64,000 nucleotides of DNA from positions 3,162,001 to 3,226,000 of the forward strand of contig BOPV01000001.1 of NCBI GenBank assembly GCA_018332375.1, in the 5' to 3' direction. Each line of letters begins with the position of its first letter. Within the stretch, counting starts at the first letter, position 1. Shown here piece after piece: positions 44,350 to 52,681 of this stretch. Under the pieces are notes generated by a model. That model ran no database searches and was not told where the DNA came from. It saw nothing but the letters and a program-made list of their open reading frames with translations. This DNA is from Roseiterribacter gracilis. Its GTDB lineage: Bacteria; Pseudomonadota; Alphaproteobacteria; BOG-932; Roseiterribacteraceae. The position numbers and the translations under genes were made by a program.

Positions 44350-44595
44350 ATGGCGCGCGAAACTGTCTATGTCGTGCAGGCCTATGTCGCCGGACGCGGC
44401 AACGGCCTGAAAGCGGAGACGGCGGTGCCCTGCAAAACCGCGGATGCCGCGCGAAAAATGGCGGAGCGGCTGGGGCAGACCAAACTCGGCGTCATCGCCT
44501 TCGCAAATTCCGGCGACCAGGAACTCGGCGAATATGACGACGAGCCGGTGGTGTTGTTTCAGACCGGTCGCGTGCCCGAGCAATTCGAACGCTGA
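44350..44595 (+). CDS. small hypothetical protein, 81 aa
   Basis: An unrecognised 81-residue protein starting MARETVYVVQAYVAGRGNGLKAE, with a beta-alpha-beta pattern (TADAARKMAERLG helix, VIAFAN strand, VVLFQTG strand). It looks like a small globular domain without membrane segments. GCTCTATGCT at 44315-44324 may be the -10 part of its promoter. It follows the SMR gene by 47 bases. Confidence 0.65.
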   Translation: MARETVYVVQAYVAGRGNGLKAETAVPCKTADAARKMAERLGQTKLGVIAFANSGDQELGEYDDEPVVLFQTGRVPEQFER

Positions 44596-44702
44596 TGCAT
44601 GTTCGACACGCGCTGTGTGTAAAAAGCGCACACGATTCTCGTTCGCCCAGTTTGTCGCTATAGTGAGTCGGCAAACCCCGAGTCTCGCAGCTGGCCACAT
44701 CC

Positions 44703-44996
44703 ATGTTCGAAATCGTCCGTAGTGAAATTCACGTGGATGTCCCATCCAGTGTTGAATCGCAGCTCGCTGTGTTCCGACAGCTTGCCAAGGGTCGTATCTC
44801 GGCCACGGACATCGAGCGTGCGGTCGATCGCGCGCGCTCTGTCGCGCATGAATTCGCCCGCAACGCACGCAATCTCGACTCAGGCAAATTCGAAGCGGTG
44901 CGCGAACTGACCGGCGAAGGCTGGAGCATCACCGTCTCGTTCTCGTCGGCGTCGGGTGGCGTCTGGTCGCGCATGAAGCGCGCGCTGGTCGGCTAA
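44703..44996 (+). CDS. small hypothetical protein, 97 aa
   Basis: An unrecognised 97-residue protein (MFEIVRSEIHVDVPSSVESQ), helical in the middle (DIERAVDRARSVAHEFARNAR) and beta-rich at the end (GWSITVSFSSASGG). The predicted -10 GCTATAGT lies at 44657-44664, about 40 bases before the start. It converges with the CPA1 antiporter gene with a 6-base gap. No function can be given. Confidence 0.6.
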   Translation: MFEIVRSEIHVDVPSSVESQLAVFRQLAKGRISATDIERAVDRARSVAHEFARNARNLDSGKFEAVRELTGEGWSITVSFSSASGGVWSRMKRALVG

Positions 44997-45002
44997 TCCG
45001 CC

Positions 45003-46634
45003 TCAGATCGTGTAGCGCGCTTCCAGCAGGTCGATCTCGCGAATGATCTTGCGCGCGGCTTCATCGCCAAGCTCGCGCGCCTGCATCAAGCGGAAGATCT
45101 CGGTCCGCTCAGCGCGCAGCCCGACCAGGCGCAACTGTTTTTCGATTTTCTCGACTTTGTGTTTCTGCGCCGCTGCGGCTTCGTCCTGCGGTTCGTTGTC
45201 GATGCGCGGCCGGTGCAGCGCCTTGATGCGCAGTGACGTCTCGACGATCAGATCGGCGTCTTCGTGCCCTTCGGCCATTTCGCGCCGTGCATTCTCGATC
45301 GCCAGGATCGCGACGCGCGCGGCTTGCGCACGGGCGCGATCGAGGTCGGCCTGTGCCGACGGATCCGGCGGCAAGGTCAAATTCCGCATCAGCCCCGGCA
45401 GGAATGCGGATGCTGCAAGCAGCGAGACCAGGATCACGCCGGCTGCGAGAAAGATCGCAAGATCGCGGGCCGGGAACGGCGCGCCGCCCTGCAACGTCAA
45501 TGGCAAGGTCAGCACCGCGGCCAACGTGACCGCGCCTTTGACGCCCGCCAGCGAGATGGCGGCGACCAAATGCCAGCTCACTTTGGGTGGCTTCTCGCCG
45601 CGTCGTCCGGCGCGAAACAAGGTCAGGCGCAACGACGTCCACACCCAGGCAAAGCGTAGCGCCGCAAGCGCCGCCGCAATCGCCAGCACATAGGCGCCCA
45701 GCCACCACGCATCGACATGGCCGGTCATGCGGACGGTTCGGTCGGTGCGTTCGAGAATGTCGGGCATCTGTTCGCCCAGCAGCACGAAGATCATGCCGTT
45801 GGCGGCCATCTGCACCATGTCCCAAACGGCGGTGCGCTGGACGCGCGTCACGGCGCGTCCTTCGCCCGCGCGTTCGGTAAAAGTCATGGCGATGCCGGCC
45901 GCGACTGCAGCCAGCACGCCCGAACAATGCGCGGCTTCGGCCAGCAGATAGGCGCCGAATGGAATCAACAGGCTGATCAGAATCGGTGTGCCGACATCTT
46001 CGCCGAGATGCGCGCCGATCCAGCGTTCGACGCGCGCGATGCAGAGCGTGACGGCTGCGCCGATCGCGATGCCGCCGATCGCCAGCCACAGAAACGTGCC
46101 GAACGCAGCGCCGACGGAAAAGCTGCCGGTCAGCGCGGCTGCCACGGCAAAGCGCAAACAGACCAGGCCCGACGCGTCGTTGAGCAGCGCCTCGCCTTCC
46201 AGAATTCGCATCATGCGTTTGGGAATCGGCACGCGCGCGGCAATCGCCTTCACCGCGATTGGATCGGTCGGCGACACGACCGCAGCCAGCGCAAAGGCGA
46301 CCGGCAACGGCACCATCGGAATCAAGAAATGCACGAACAGCCCGACGCCCAGCACGGTGAAGGCGACGAGGCCCAGCGCCAGCTCCAGAATGACCGGTGC
46401 GTCGCGGCGCAACCCGTCTTTCGGCATGCGCCAACCATCGAGAAACAGCAGCGGCGGCAGGAACAGCAGAAAGAACAAGTCGGGATCCAGCTCGACCGTG
46501 TCGAGCACCGAACATGCGATCGCGGCACCTAGCGCGATCTGCACGAGTGGCAATGGCAGCCGGCTCAACCGCGCCAGCGGGCCGCTCAGCACGACGGCGA
46601 GCAGCAGGATCAGGACGGTGACGACGGATTCCAT
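45003..46634 (-). CDS. CPA1-family Na+/H+ antiporter
   Basis: A 543-residue cation:proton antiporter of the CPA1 family (YjcE/NhaP-like). About twelve helices in 1-410, with LPPLLFLDGW (near 58-67), the motif VVSPTDPIAVKAI (near 119-131) and EGEALLNDASGLV (near 147-159) whose Asp residues bind the ion. The C-terminal 120 residues are a soluble helical tail (DRARAQAARVAILAIENARREMAEG) seen in YjcE-type members, likely regulatory. It exchanges Na+ or K+ for H+ at the inner membrane. The upstream COG4705 gene is 30 bases away on the same strand. Confidence 0.93.
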   Translation of the reverse strand: MESVVTVLILLLAVVLSGPLARLSRLPLPLVQIALGAAIACSVLDTVELDPDLFFLLFLPPLLFLDGWRMPKDGLRRDAPVILELALGLVAFTVLGVGLFVHFLIPMVPLPVAFALAAVVSPTDPIAVKAIAARVPIPKRMMRILEGEALLNDASGLVCLRFAVAAALTGSFSVGAAFGTFLWLAIGGIAIGAAVTLCIARVERWIGAHLGEDVGTPILISLLIPFGAYLLAEAAHCSGVLAAVAAGIAMTFTERAGEGRAVTRVQRTAVWDMVQMAANGMIFVLLGEQMPDILERTDRTVRMTGHVDAWWLGAYVLAIAAALAALRFAWVWTSLRLTLFRAGRRGEKPPKVSWHLVAAISLAGVKGAVTLAAVLTLPLTLQGGAPFPARDLAIFLAAGVILVSLLAASAFLPGLMRNLTLPPDPSAQADLDRARAQAARVAILAIENARREMAEGHEDADLIVETSLRIKALHRPRIDNEPQDEAAAAQKHKVEKIEKQLRLVGLRAERTEIFRLMQARELGDEAARKIIREIDLLEARYTI

Positions 46635-46663
46635 GCCGCGATCCTACAGGATCGCGCGGAAAA

Positions 46664-47428
46664 TTACGCCGAACGCGGGTGCGCGCCGGCGCGTTGCGGG
46701 ATCACCAGAATCAACAGCACGATGGCGACGATCAACACGCCGGACGCAATGAACCGGCCCAGCGCAAGTCCGCCCGCGTCGAGCGGCTTGTCGAGAAAAT
46801 CACCGACCGTCGCGCCCAGCGGCCGCGTTAGAATAAACGCGGCCCAGAACAGCACCGCGCGCGAAATCTGCGTGGTGAAATAGAGCAGTGCGACGATCGC
46901 AAGTGCTGCGCCGAACACGGCCGCGCCGCCGAGATAACCAAGCCCGTTCGTATCGGCGAGGAAATCACCCAGCGCTGTGCCCAGCGTCTGCGAGAACATG
47001 ATCGTCGCCCAATAGAACAGTTCGACCTTGGGTTCGGTAATGTGGTCGATCTCGATCCGCCCGACCGAGCGATGCCACAGCAGCAACGTGGCCATCAGTA
47101 GCGCGAACAACACAATCGATCCGCCGACATAGCCGATGCCAAGCGAACGATCGAAGAGGTCGGCCAAGGTCGTGCCCGCCGTCGTCGTCGCGACGATCAC
47201 GGCCCAGTACAGAAACGGATGAAAACGCGTGGCGCGAATTTGCGCGGCGATGGCGACGACCAGGATGGTCGCGAAGATCGCGGTGCCGATCCAATAGCCA
47301 AGTCCCAGCGTCATCGTGAACGCGTCACCGCCGGTTTCGCCCAAGGTCGTGGCGAGGATCTTGATGACCCAGAATCCCAGCGTGACAGCGGGGACTTTGC
47401 TCAGCGTCGTGTCGGCGGTCTTTTGCAT
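46664..47428 (-). CDS. COG4705-type membrane protein with four repeats
   Basis: A 254-residue membrane protein with about eight helices in four similar units: KILATTLGETGGDAFTMTLGLGY, TTTAGTTLADLFDRSLGIGYVGG, SQTLGTALGDFLADTNGLGYLGG in part, and RPLGATVGDFLDKPLDAGG, each with a TxG-x3-D motif. This is the COG4705 family of uncharacterised membrane-anchored proteins. The internal repeats with buried Asp suggest ion binding or transport. GAGGAG precedes ATG 47428. A GCGTGG/CCACGC hairpin (47443-47460) is in its leader. The antiporter gene follows after 29 bases. Confidence 0.85.
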   Translation of the reverse strand: MQKTADTTLSKVPAVTLGFWVIKILATTLGETGGDAFTMTLGLGYWIGTAIFATILVVAIAAQIRATRFHPFLYWAVIVATTTAGTTLADLFDRSLGIGYVGGSIVLFALLMATLLLWHRSVGRIEIDHITEPKVELFYWATIMFSQTLGTALGDFLADTNGLGYLGGAAVFGAALAIVALLYFTTQISRAVLFWAAFILTRPLGATVGDFLDKPLDAGGLALGRFIASGVLIVAIVLLILVIPQRAGAHPRSA

Positions 47429-47535
47429 GGCGGCTCCTCGAGGCGTGGAAACAACCACGCGCAGCCGCGCTCGTTACATTGGAAGTTCGTCAGGTTGCTG
47501 GGGTGGCCGCAGGCTGGTGTCGCTCGCCGGCCGCG

Positions 47536-47570
47536 AACGGCGCGGACCTTCGTCCGCGCCGTTTTCTTTT
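47536..47570 (+). terminator. orphan plus-strand terminator
   Basis: AACGGCGCGGAC (47536-47547), loop CTTC and the exact complement (47552-47563) form a 12-bp stem, followed by TTTTCTTTT (47562-47570). It has the orientation of a plus-strand terminator, but no plus-strand gene lies upstream: COG4705 and the antiporter are on the minus strand. It could mark the end of a small RNA starting between about 47430 and 47500. On the minus strand it has no T-run. Confidence 0.65.
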
Positions 47571-47575
47571 CTGCG

Positions 47576-47980
47576 TTAGGTCGCCACCGCGAGATGCGGC
47601 GTTAGGCGCCGCATATCCGATAACACCGAACGCAATTGCGGCCAGGGTTCTTCTTCAATCGAAGGTCCGGGTTCGAACTGCACCAACGTTGCTTCGAGTT
47701 TCGCGATCGCGCCTTCGATCGTTGCAGCGGGCACCTGGAACATGGCGTTGAAGTACGTCTCGCTGTTCCGCATCGCTTCGACCTGCGCGCGATCGACAAG
47801 GTTGAAGGCCAACTCCGCTTCGCCCCGTTCAGCGTCGCTCGCGCGCCGCAGCGCAGTTTCCTGTTGCGACCAGAGTGCGCTGATCCGTTCTTCCTCGCTG
47901 CGATAGGCGCGCCAGCATTGGCAGAGCGCGAGCACGGGATCGTCTTGGGGGCATGCTGCAGGCATAGGCGCGGTCTTCAT
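47576..47980 (-). CDS. small helical hypothetical protein of the island
   Basis: A 134-residue soluble protein (MKTAPMPAACPQDDPVLALCQCW), helical, with RSEEERISALWSQQETALRRASDAER in two parts and VDRAQVEAMRNSETYF. Proteins of this look occur next to accessory elements in alphaproteobacteria, but I cannot name a family. AAAGGAC lies before ATG 47980. It is divergent from the XRE gene with the palindromic operator between them, so it is probably controlled by that regulator. Confidence 0.6.
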   Translation of the reverse strand: MKTAPMPAACPQDDPVLALCQCWRAYRSEEERISALWSQQETALRRASDAERGEAELAFNLVDRAQVEAMRNSETYFNAMFQVPAATIEGAIAKLEATLVQFEPGPSIEEEPWPQLRSVLSDMRRLTPHLAVAT

Positions 47981-48017
47981 CCGATGTCCTTTCTGGGCTT
48001 TTCGCCCGGCTAAGCCC

Positions 48018-48062
48018 CTCAAGGCATACCTTGAGTTACGCTCACTCGGTAAGTCAAGGTAT
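48018..48062. promoter_or_regulatory. palindromic operator sites of XRE regulator
   Basis: CTCAAGG-CATA-CCTTGAG (48018-48035) is a 7-bp-arm palindrome; TCAAGGTAT recurs at 48054-48062, giving with ATACCTTGA (48026-48034) a second inverted pair 28 bases apart. Three half-sites of one sequence in the 124-base gap between divergent genes is the usual sign of a self-regulating helix-turn-helix protein. Confidence 0.5.
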
Positions 48063-48104
48063 ATCGGATGGTTTTCTTGGCACGAATCCGCTCGTTTCGC
48101 AGAT

Positions 48105-48398
48105 GTGCGAGGCAGAAAGATCCTTGGCCGGAACCTCCGGCAGCTCCGATTGGCCGAAGGCTTGTCGCAGGAGCGGCTTGCCGTGCGCCTTGGCGTAACG
48201 GCTGCGCGGATCAGCGAGATTGAGCGTGGCAACTACGCGAGTTCGGTGGACTCGGTGGAGCGACTGGCGAAAGCGCTGGGCGTGAAGATCGCAGATCTAT
48301 TTGACGAGTCAGGATCGTTGGCGCTCCCCGAGGAGCGGGCACCGCGAAAGAGTGAAGAAGGCCGTCTGCCCCGCGCAAAAACTAAAAAGCGGGACTGA
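48105..48398 (+). CDS. XRE-family helix-turn-helix regulator
   Basis: A 97-residue regulator with an XRE/Cro-type helix-turn-helix at about 7-65 (LRQLRLAEGLSQERLAVRLGVTAARISEIERGNYAS in two pieces) and a basic tail ending KTKKRD. GTG at 48105 is the only plausible start; no good ribosome binding site is seen. It resembles small regulators of restriction-modification and toxin systems. It stands divergent from the small helical gene and 103 bases before the Schlafen-AlbA gene on the same strand. Confidence 0.85.
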   Translation: MRGRKILGRNLRQLRLAEGLSQERLAVRLGVTAARISEIERGNYASSVDSVERLAKALGVKIADLFDESGSLALPEERAPRKSEEGRLPRAKTKKRD

Positions 48399-48501
48399 CG
48401 CCCCGCCACAAAAGCACCCGCAAAATGCTGGGCGCGGTCCACTGCACTTAATATACCTGTTCGACTTCGCTACGCTGCGAATAACTGAGCGCCCGGAGTG
48501 C

Positions 48502-49692
48502 ATGATGTTATCGGACGATGAGCTGCGCAACCGACTGTCTAGGGCGGAGACCGATACCGTCGAGCGGACTCAAAGCACCAACAACACCACCAAATTTGGC
48601 GAAGCCATCTGCGCGTTTTCGAATGATCTCCTTGATCGGCGCGAGATTGGAGTTTTGTTTATTGGTGCGACCGACGATGGAAATTGCGCAAACATCACCG
48701 TCGATGAAAAGATAGTACAGCGCATTTTAGCCTTCCGGCGTAATGGAGAGATTCTTCCACCGCCGAGTCTGACGGCTAGAATTCACACGCTCGACGGCTG
48801 CGAAATGGTCATTGTCGAGGTGCTCCCTTCCGAAATGCCTCCGGTTCGTTACGACGGAAGAATTTGCATTCGGGCGGGCGCCCGTCGCGATTACGCCACC
48901 GCAGAGGAAGAGCGCCAGCTCGTCGAAAAGCGGAGAAGGGCGAACATTTCTTTCGATCAGCGGGGCATACCCGAAGCGACGATAAACGATCTCGATCTCC
49001 TCAGATTCCGAGAGGAGTATCTGCGAGCGGCTGTGCATCCCGACGTAATTGAAGAGAATGGTCGGACCGTCGAAGAGCAACTACGAGCGCTCGGCCTCCT
49101 CGACTCGAACAACCTACCAACCGCCGTCGGGTTATTGATCTGTGGTAAAAACCCCTGCGCATTCCTGCCCGGTGCATATGTGCAATTCGTCCGATACCCG
49201 GGCACGGTGATCGGGGATTTAGTTCAAGATCAAAAAGAAATTAGCGGGCCGCTTTCCCAGGTATTCAGTCAGCTCGATGAGTTGATTGCTGCTAACAACC
49301 GACGTCGTGCGGATTTGTCCGGCCCCAAACAGACAGACCATCCTGACTATCCGCAGATCGCAATCCAAGAGATGGTGCGCAACGCCATTATCCATCGCAA
49401 TTACGAAGCAACCACGTCGCCAGTGATGTTCACGTGGTTTGACGATCGCGTCGAGATCACCAGCCCAGGGGGGCCGTTCGGCGCGATTACAGTCGAATCG
49501 TTTGGTCAAGCGGGTCTGTCAGAAGCAAGAAACCCCGCGTTGGCGACTGCCGCCAAGGCTATGAATTATGTGCAGCGTTTCGGCTCCGGAATACCTCGCG
49601 CGCGCGCAGCGATGGAGGCAAATGGGAATCCTCCAATCGAGTTCGAAGTAAATAACGCTTTCGTCCACGTTCGCTTACGGGCCGCGCCGTGA
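48502..49692 (+). CDS. Schlafen AlbA_2 / GHKL-ATPase domain protein
   Basis: A 396-residue protein. The N-terminal part (about 17-135) fits the AlbA_2 (Schlafen) domain: ETDTVERTQSTNN, FSNDL, GVLFIGATDDGN, RIHTLDGCEMVIVEVLP. A middle helical part leads to a GHKL-type ATP-binding region (HATPase_c_4, about 288-390) with MVRNAIIHRNYEA, WFDDRVEITSPGG and FGSGIPRA. These COG2865-like proteins are often called transcriptional regulators, but several Schlafen AlbA proteins cleave RNA. ATG 48502 has GGAG upstream. Codon use (TTA, AGA, ATA) and GC are unlike the neighbours, which suggests transfer. GTG of the ParA gene overlaps its stop. Confidence 0.85.
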   Translation: MMLSDDELRNRLSRAETDTVERTQSTNNTTKFGEAICAFSNDLLDRREIGVLFIGATDDGNCANITVDEKIVQRILAFRRNGEILPPPSLTARIHTLDGCEMVIVEVLPSEMPPVRYDGRICIRAGARRDYATAEEERQLVEKRRRANISFDQRGIPEATINDLDLLRFREEYLRAAVHPDVIEENGRTVEEQLRALGLLDSNNLPTAVGLLICGKNPCAFLPGAYVQFVRYPGTVIGDLVQDQKEISGPLSQVFSQLDELIAANNRRRADLSGPKQTDHPDYPQIAIQEMVRNAIIHRNYEATTSPVMFTWFDDRVEITSPGGPFGAITVESFGQAGLSEARNPALATAAKAMNYVQRFGSGIPRARAAMEANGNPPIEFEVNNAFVHVRLRAAP

Positions 49693-50678
49693 AAACAATT
49701 GGCTTCTTCAATAACAAGGGCGGCGTAGGCAAGACGTCGCTCGTGTATCATGTGGCGTGGATGTTGTCGGCGTTACAGGCGCGCGTAATCGTCGCCGACT
49801 TAGATCCGCAGGCCAATCTGACGAGCATGTTTCTAACCGAAGATAGGCTCGAGGAGATTTGGTCGCTTGAAGAGCGCCCAACTGTATACGGCGCACTTTC
49901 TTCTCTATTCCGTGGCGTCGGCGAAATTCGCAACTTTCTGCCCGAGATGGTCAATGATCGCATTGGCCTTATTCCGGGAGACCTTGAGCTATCACGAGTC
50001 GAGGACGATTTATCAACGGCGTGGCCCGACTGCGGCGACGGAAAGGAGCGAGCTTTTCGAGTGATCAGCTCGCTTGCAAGATCCATATCGCAGGCCGGAC
50101 AGAGTTTCTCTGCAGACGTTGCGCTTGTCGACGTAGGGCCAAATCTTGGCGCTCTCAATCGCGCCGCTCTTTTGGCCTGTAGTCATGTGATAGTTCCTGT
50201 CGGCGCCGACTTGTTCTCGCTTCAGGGTCTGCGAAATATGGGCCCTACGTTGCGAACGTGGCGGGCGCAATGGGGCGAGCGTAAGGGGCGCAATCCAGAG
50301 CCGACGATTCAGCTTCCCGATGGTCAAATGACGCCAGCTGGCTACATCGTGATGCGCCACTCTGTTCTCGCTGGGAGAGCGGCAAAGGCATACAGCAAAT
50401 GGATTGATCGTATGCCGAAGCAGTATTGGAAGTACGTACTCGACGAACATGGAAAAGAGCCGATCAGCATCGACAGCGACGCTAACTGTCTCGCGCTACT
50501 GAAAGACTATAGGTCGCTGATGCCGCTCGCGCAGGAAGCCAGGAAGCCAATGTTTAATCTGAAGCCCGCTGACGGAGCTTTTGGCGGACATCAGGCAGCG
50601 GTTCAGGGTTGCTGGACAGACTTCAAAGAGCTGACGCTTACAATTATGCAGCGGTGCGGTGTCTCGATCTTCGGATAG
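49689..50678 (+). CDS. ParA/MinD-like Walker-type ATPase
   Basis: A 329-residue deviant-Walker ATPase. KGGVGKT with the signature Lys at 10-16, Walker A' VADLDPQANLTS (36-47) and switch II VDVGPNLGALNRAALL (near 145-160) are intact. The C-terminal third has an insertion with GYIVMRHSVLAGRAAKAYSKW not seen in plasmid ParA. No ParB or parS site is visible. It overlaps the AlbA_2 gene by four bases (GTGA), so both proteins are made from one message in fixed ratio and may work together. Codon usage is AT-shifted as in its partner. Confidence 0.85.
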   Translation: MKTIGFFNNKGGVGKTSLVYHVAWMLSALQARVIVADLDPQANLTSMFLTEDRLEEIWSLEERPTVYGALSSLFRGVGEIRNFLPEMVNDRIGLIPGDLELSRVEDDLSTAWPDCGDGKERAFRVISSLARSISQAGQSFSADVALVDVGPNLGALNRAALLACSHVIVPVGADLFSLQGLRNMGPTLRTWRAQWGERKGRNPEPTIQLPDGQMTPAGYIVMRHSVLAGRAAKAYSKWIDRMPKQYWKYVLDEHGKEPISIDSDANCLALLKDYRSLMPLAQEARKPMFNLKPADGAFGGHQAAVQGCWTDFKELTLTIMQRCGVSIFG

Positions 50679-50954
50679 GCAGACACTCAGCGGCGTTGTC
50701 CCCGGTGCGCGGCTGCAATCTCGCGCTCGCTGAACAGGATGCGACGCTGCAAATTCATCGCCAACGTTCGTGAGCCAGCAATACGTCCGTCCTGTCTATT
50801 CAGGACACGCATCGCCACTCACGCGCGTCCCGGCTGGTGCTGGCCTTCCGGCCCAAATAATTTTCCGGCCAATGTCGAGAAGGCGCTACGGGCTTCGACT
50901 AGCCCGTAGAAAGCGCCCAATGGGGAAGCGCTCTAACGCAAAGGACCCGAAGCC
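50679..50954. other. 276-bp gap after island with long hairpin
   Basis: The gap between the ParA-like gene and the YCII gene holds CTACGGGCT/AGCCCGTAG (50886-50894, 50901-50909) extended by GGCG/CGCC (outer limits 50882-50917), and GTCCTG/CAGGAC near 50800. The first hairpin lies 37 bases before the YCII start and may be part of its leader or terminate the island. No repeats or attachment sites clearly flank the island. Confidence 0.5.
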
Positions 50955-51350
50955 GTGAAATTCATGCTGATGATGAACCACCCGGGAAAGACCTCGTACG
51001 AGATCTTCAACTGGCCCGAGGCCGCGATCAAAGCCCATATCGGCTTTATGATTTCGCTCAACAAAGAGCTCACCGCGAACGGCGAACTGATCGGCTGCGA
51101 AGGGTTGCAGGGCCCGCACGAAGCCAAGCTGGTGCGCGCATCCGACACCGGTACGCCGATCACCGACGGCGTCTTTCCGGAATCCAAGGAATTCCTGGCC
51201 GGCTACTGGATCGTCGACGTGCCGTCGCCCGAACGCGCCTACGCGATTGCGGCCAAAGCGTCGACGGCGCCGGGCGCCGACGGCAAGCCGCTCAACATGA
51301 ACATCGAAGTCCGCGAAGTGATGAGCGGCCCGCCGCCCGACATGCTGTAA
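50955..51350 (+). CDS. YciI-family (DGPF/YCII) protein
   Basis: A 131-residue YCII/DGPF-domain protein (MKFMLMMNHPGK, GELIGCEGLQGP, VTDGVFPESKEFLAGYWIVDV in parts near 70-95). Such proteins have a ferredoxin-like dimeric fold with a His/Asp pair that is thought catalytic. They are typically encoded beside ECF sigma factors of the DGPF-linked group, as here: the sigma gene starts 15 bases later. GTG start 50955 with AAAGGA upstream. They may act on the signal that controls the sigma factor, as inference. Confidence 0.92.
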   Translation: MKFMLMMNHPGKTSYEIFNWPEAAIKAHIGFMISLNKELTANGELIGCEGLQGPHEAKLVRASDTGTPITDGVFPESKEFLAGYWIVDVPSPERAYAIAAKASTAPGADGKPLNMNIEVREVMSGPPPDML

Positions 51351-51365
51351 CGCGCGTTTGATTTG

Positions 51366-52616
51366 ATGGCGGACATGAAGGCGATCGAGTCTCTGCTGCG
51401 CGAACTCGCGCCGCAGGTGCTCGGCGCCGTCATGCGGCGGTTCCGCGGTGACTTTGCTGCCGCCGAAGACGCGGTGCAGGAAGCGTTGCTAGCGGCGTCG
51501 TTGCGCTGGGCCGAAGACGGGCTTCCGGATCATCCGCGTGCGTGGCTGATCCAAGCCGCGACACGGCGACGGACCGACACGCTGCGCAGCGAACAGGCGC
51601 GCGCGAAACGCGAAGCGGAAAGCACGCTGCATCTGGGCGCGATGCTGCCGCCGCCCGATCTCGACATGCCCGCCGATCACGACGACACGCTGCTGCTGTT
51701 GTTCATGTCGTGCCACCCGGCGCTGACCCCGCCCTCGGCGATCGCGCTGACCTTGCGCGCGGTCGGCGGTTTGACGACGGCGGAAATCGCCAACGCGTTT
51801 CTGGTCCCCGAAGCGACCATGGCGCAGCGTATCAGCCGGGCCAAACAAAGCATCAAATCGTCGGGCGTGCCGTTCGAACTGCCCGACGCGCAGGAACGCG
51901 CAACGCGACTGCGCGCGGTGCTGCATGTTCTCTATCTGATTTTCAACGAAGGCTATACGAGCAGCGTCGGCGATACGTTGCAGCGTCTCGATCTGGCGCA
52001 GGAAGCGATCCGTCTGACCCGCGCCGTGCATCGTCTGACGCCGGACGACCCCGAAGTCGTCGGGCTGCTGGCGTTGATGCTGCTGACCGACGCACGTCGC
52101 GACGCGCGCAGCGGGCCGCAGGGCGAATTGATTCCGCTGACCGAACAAGATCGCAACCTGTGGCATCGCGACCTGATCGACGAAGGCGTGGCGCTGCTGG
52201 GCAAGGCGCTGTCGTACGGCGCGGTCGGCTCGTATCAATTGCAGGCCGCCGTCGCCGCGGTGCATGACCAGGCGGCAACGCACGAAGAGACTGACTGGCC
52301 GCAAATCCTGACCTTGTACGGCTTGCTCGAACAAGCGTCGGGCGGCAACCCGATGGTGGCGCTCAACCGCGCCGTTGCGGTTGCGATGGTCGACGGGCCG
52401 CAGGCGGGTCTCGATTTGGTCGATGCGTTGGACGTGCCTGAAAAATTGGCAGGTCACTATCGTCTCGATGCGCTCCGCGGACATTTGTTCGAACTGTCGA
52501 ACGAACCCGCGCGCGCAATCGCGAGCTACGTCACCGCTGCGGGCAAGACCGCAAACAAGGCCGAGCAAGCATACCTGACAGTGAGGGCCGCGAAATTGCG
52601 CGCGCGGATTGGCTGA
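51366..52616 (+). CDS. ECF42-type RNA polymerase sigma factor
   Basis: A 416-residue ECF sigma factor with long C-terminal extension. Region 2 starts about 18-80 (DFAAAEDAVQEALLAASLRW), region 4 lies near 135-165 (LTTAEIANAFLVPEATMAQRISRAK) and the C-terminal 240 residues form a TPR-like helical domain (DUF6596). This is the ECF42 group, which is usually next to a DGPF protein gene and has no anti-sigma factor; the C-terminal domain is needed for activity. No anti-sigma gene is here, in agreement. ATG at 51366 is used. Confidence 0.93.
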   Translation: MADMKAIESLLRELAPQVLGAVMRRFRGDFAAAEDAVQEALLAASLRWAEDGLPDHPRAWLIQAATRRRTDTLRSEQARAKREAESTLHLGAMLPPPDLDMPADHDDTLLLLFMSCHPALTPPSAIALTLRAVGGLTTAEIANAFLVPEATMAQRISRAKQSIKSSGVPFELPDAQERATRLRAVLHVLYLIFNEGYTSSVGDTLQRLDLAQEAIRLTRAVHRLTPDDPEVVGLLALMLLTDARRDARSGPQGELIPLTEQDRNLWHRDLIDEGVALLGKALSYGAVGSYQLQAAVAAVHDQAATHEETDWPQILTLYGLLEQASGGNPMVALNRAVAVAMVDGPQAGLDLVDALDVPEKLAGHYRLDALRGHLFELSNEPARAIASYVTAAGKTANKAEQAYLTVRAAKLRARIG

Positions 52617-52681
52617 CTCACGCGCGTAGGAGTCTGCCGGTAACAACGTGTAACCCCCAAGTCGATGAGGGGTACGCATTG

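Noticed and set aside
45109..46515. 468-codon minus-strand frame
   Set aside because: It is an overlapping frame of the CPA1 antiporter gene, with Arg-rich nonsense composition.
49689..50678. Plasmid-type ParA partition locus
   Set aside because: No ParB gene and no repeated parS sites are seen, so a partition role is not supported.
50679..50954. Attachment site or tRNA end of an integrated element
   Set aside because: No tRNA, integrase or direct repeat was found on both sides of the island.
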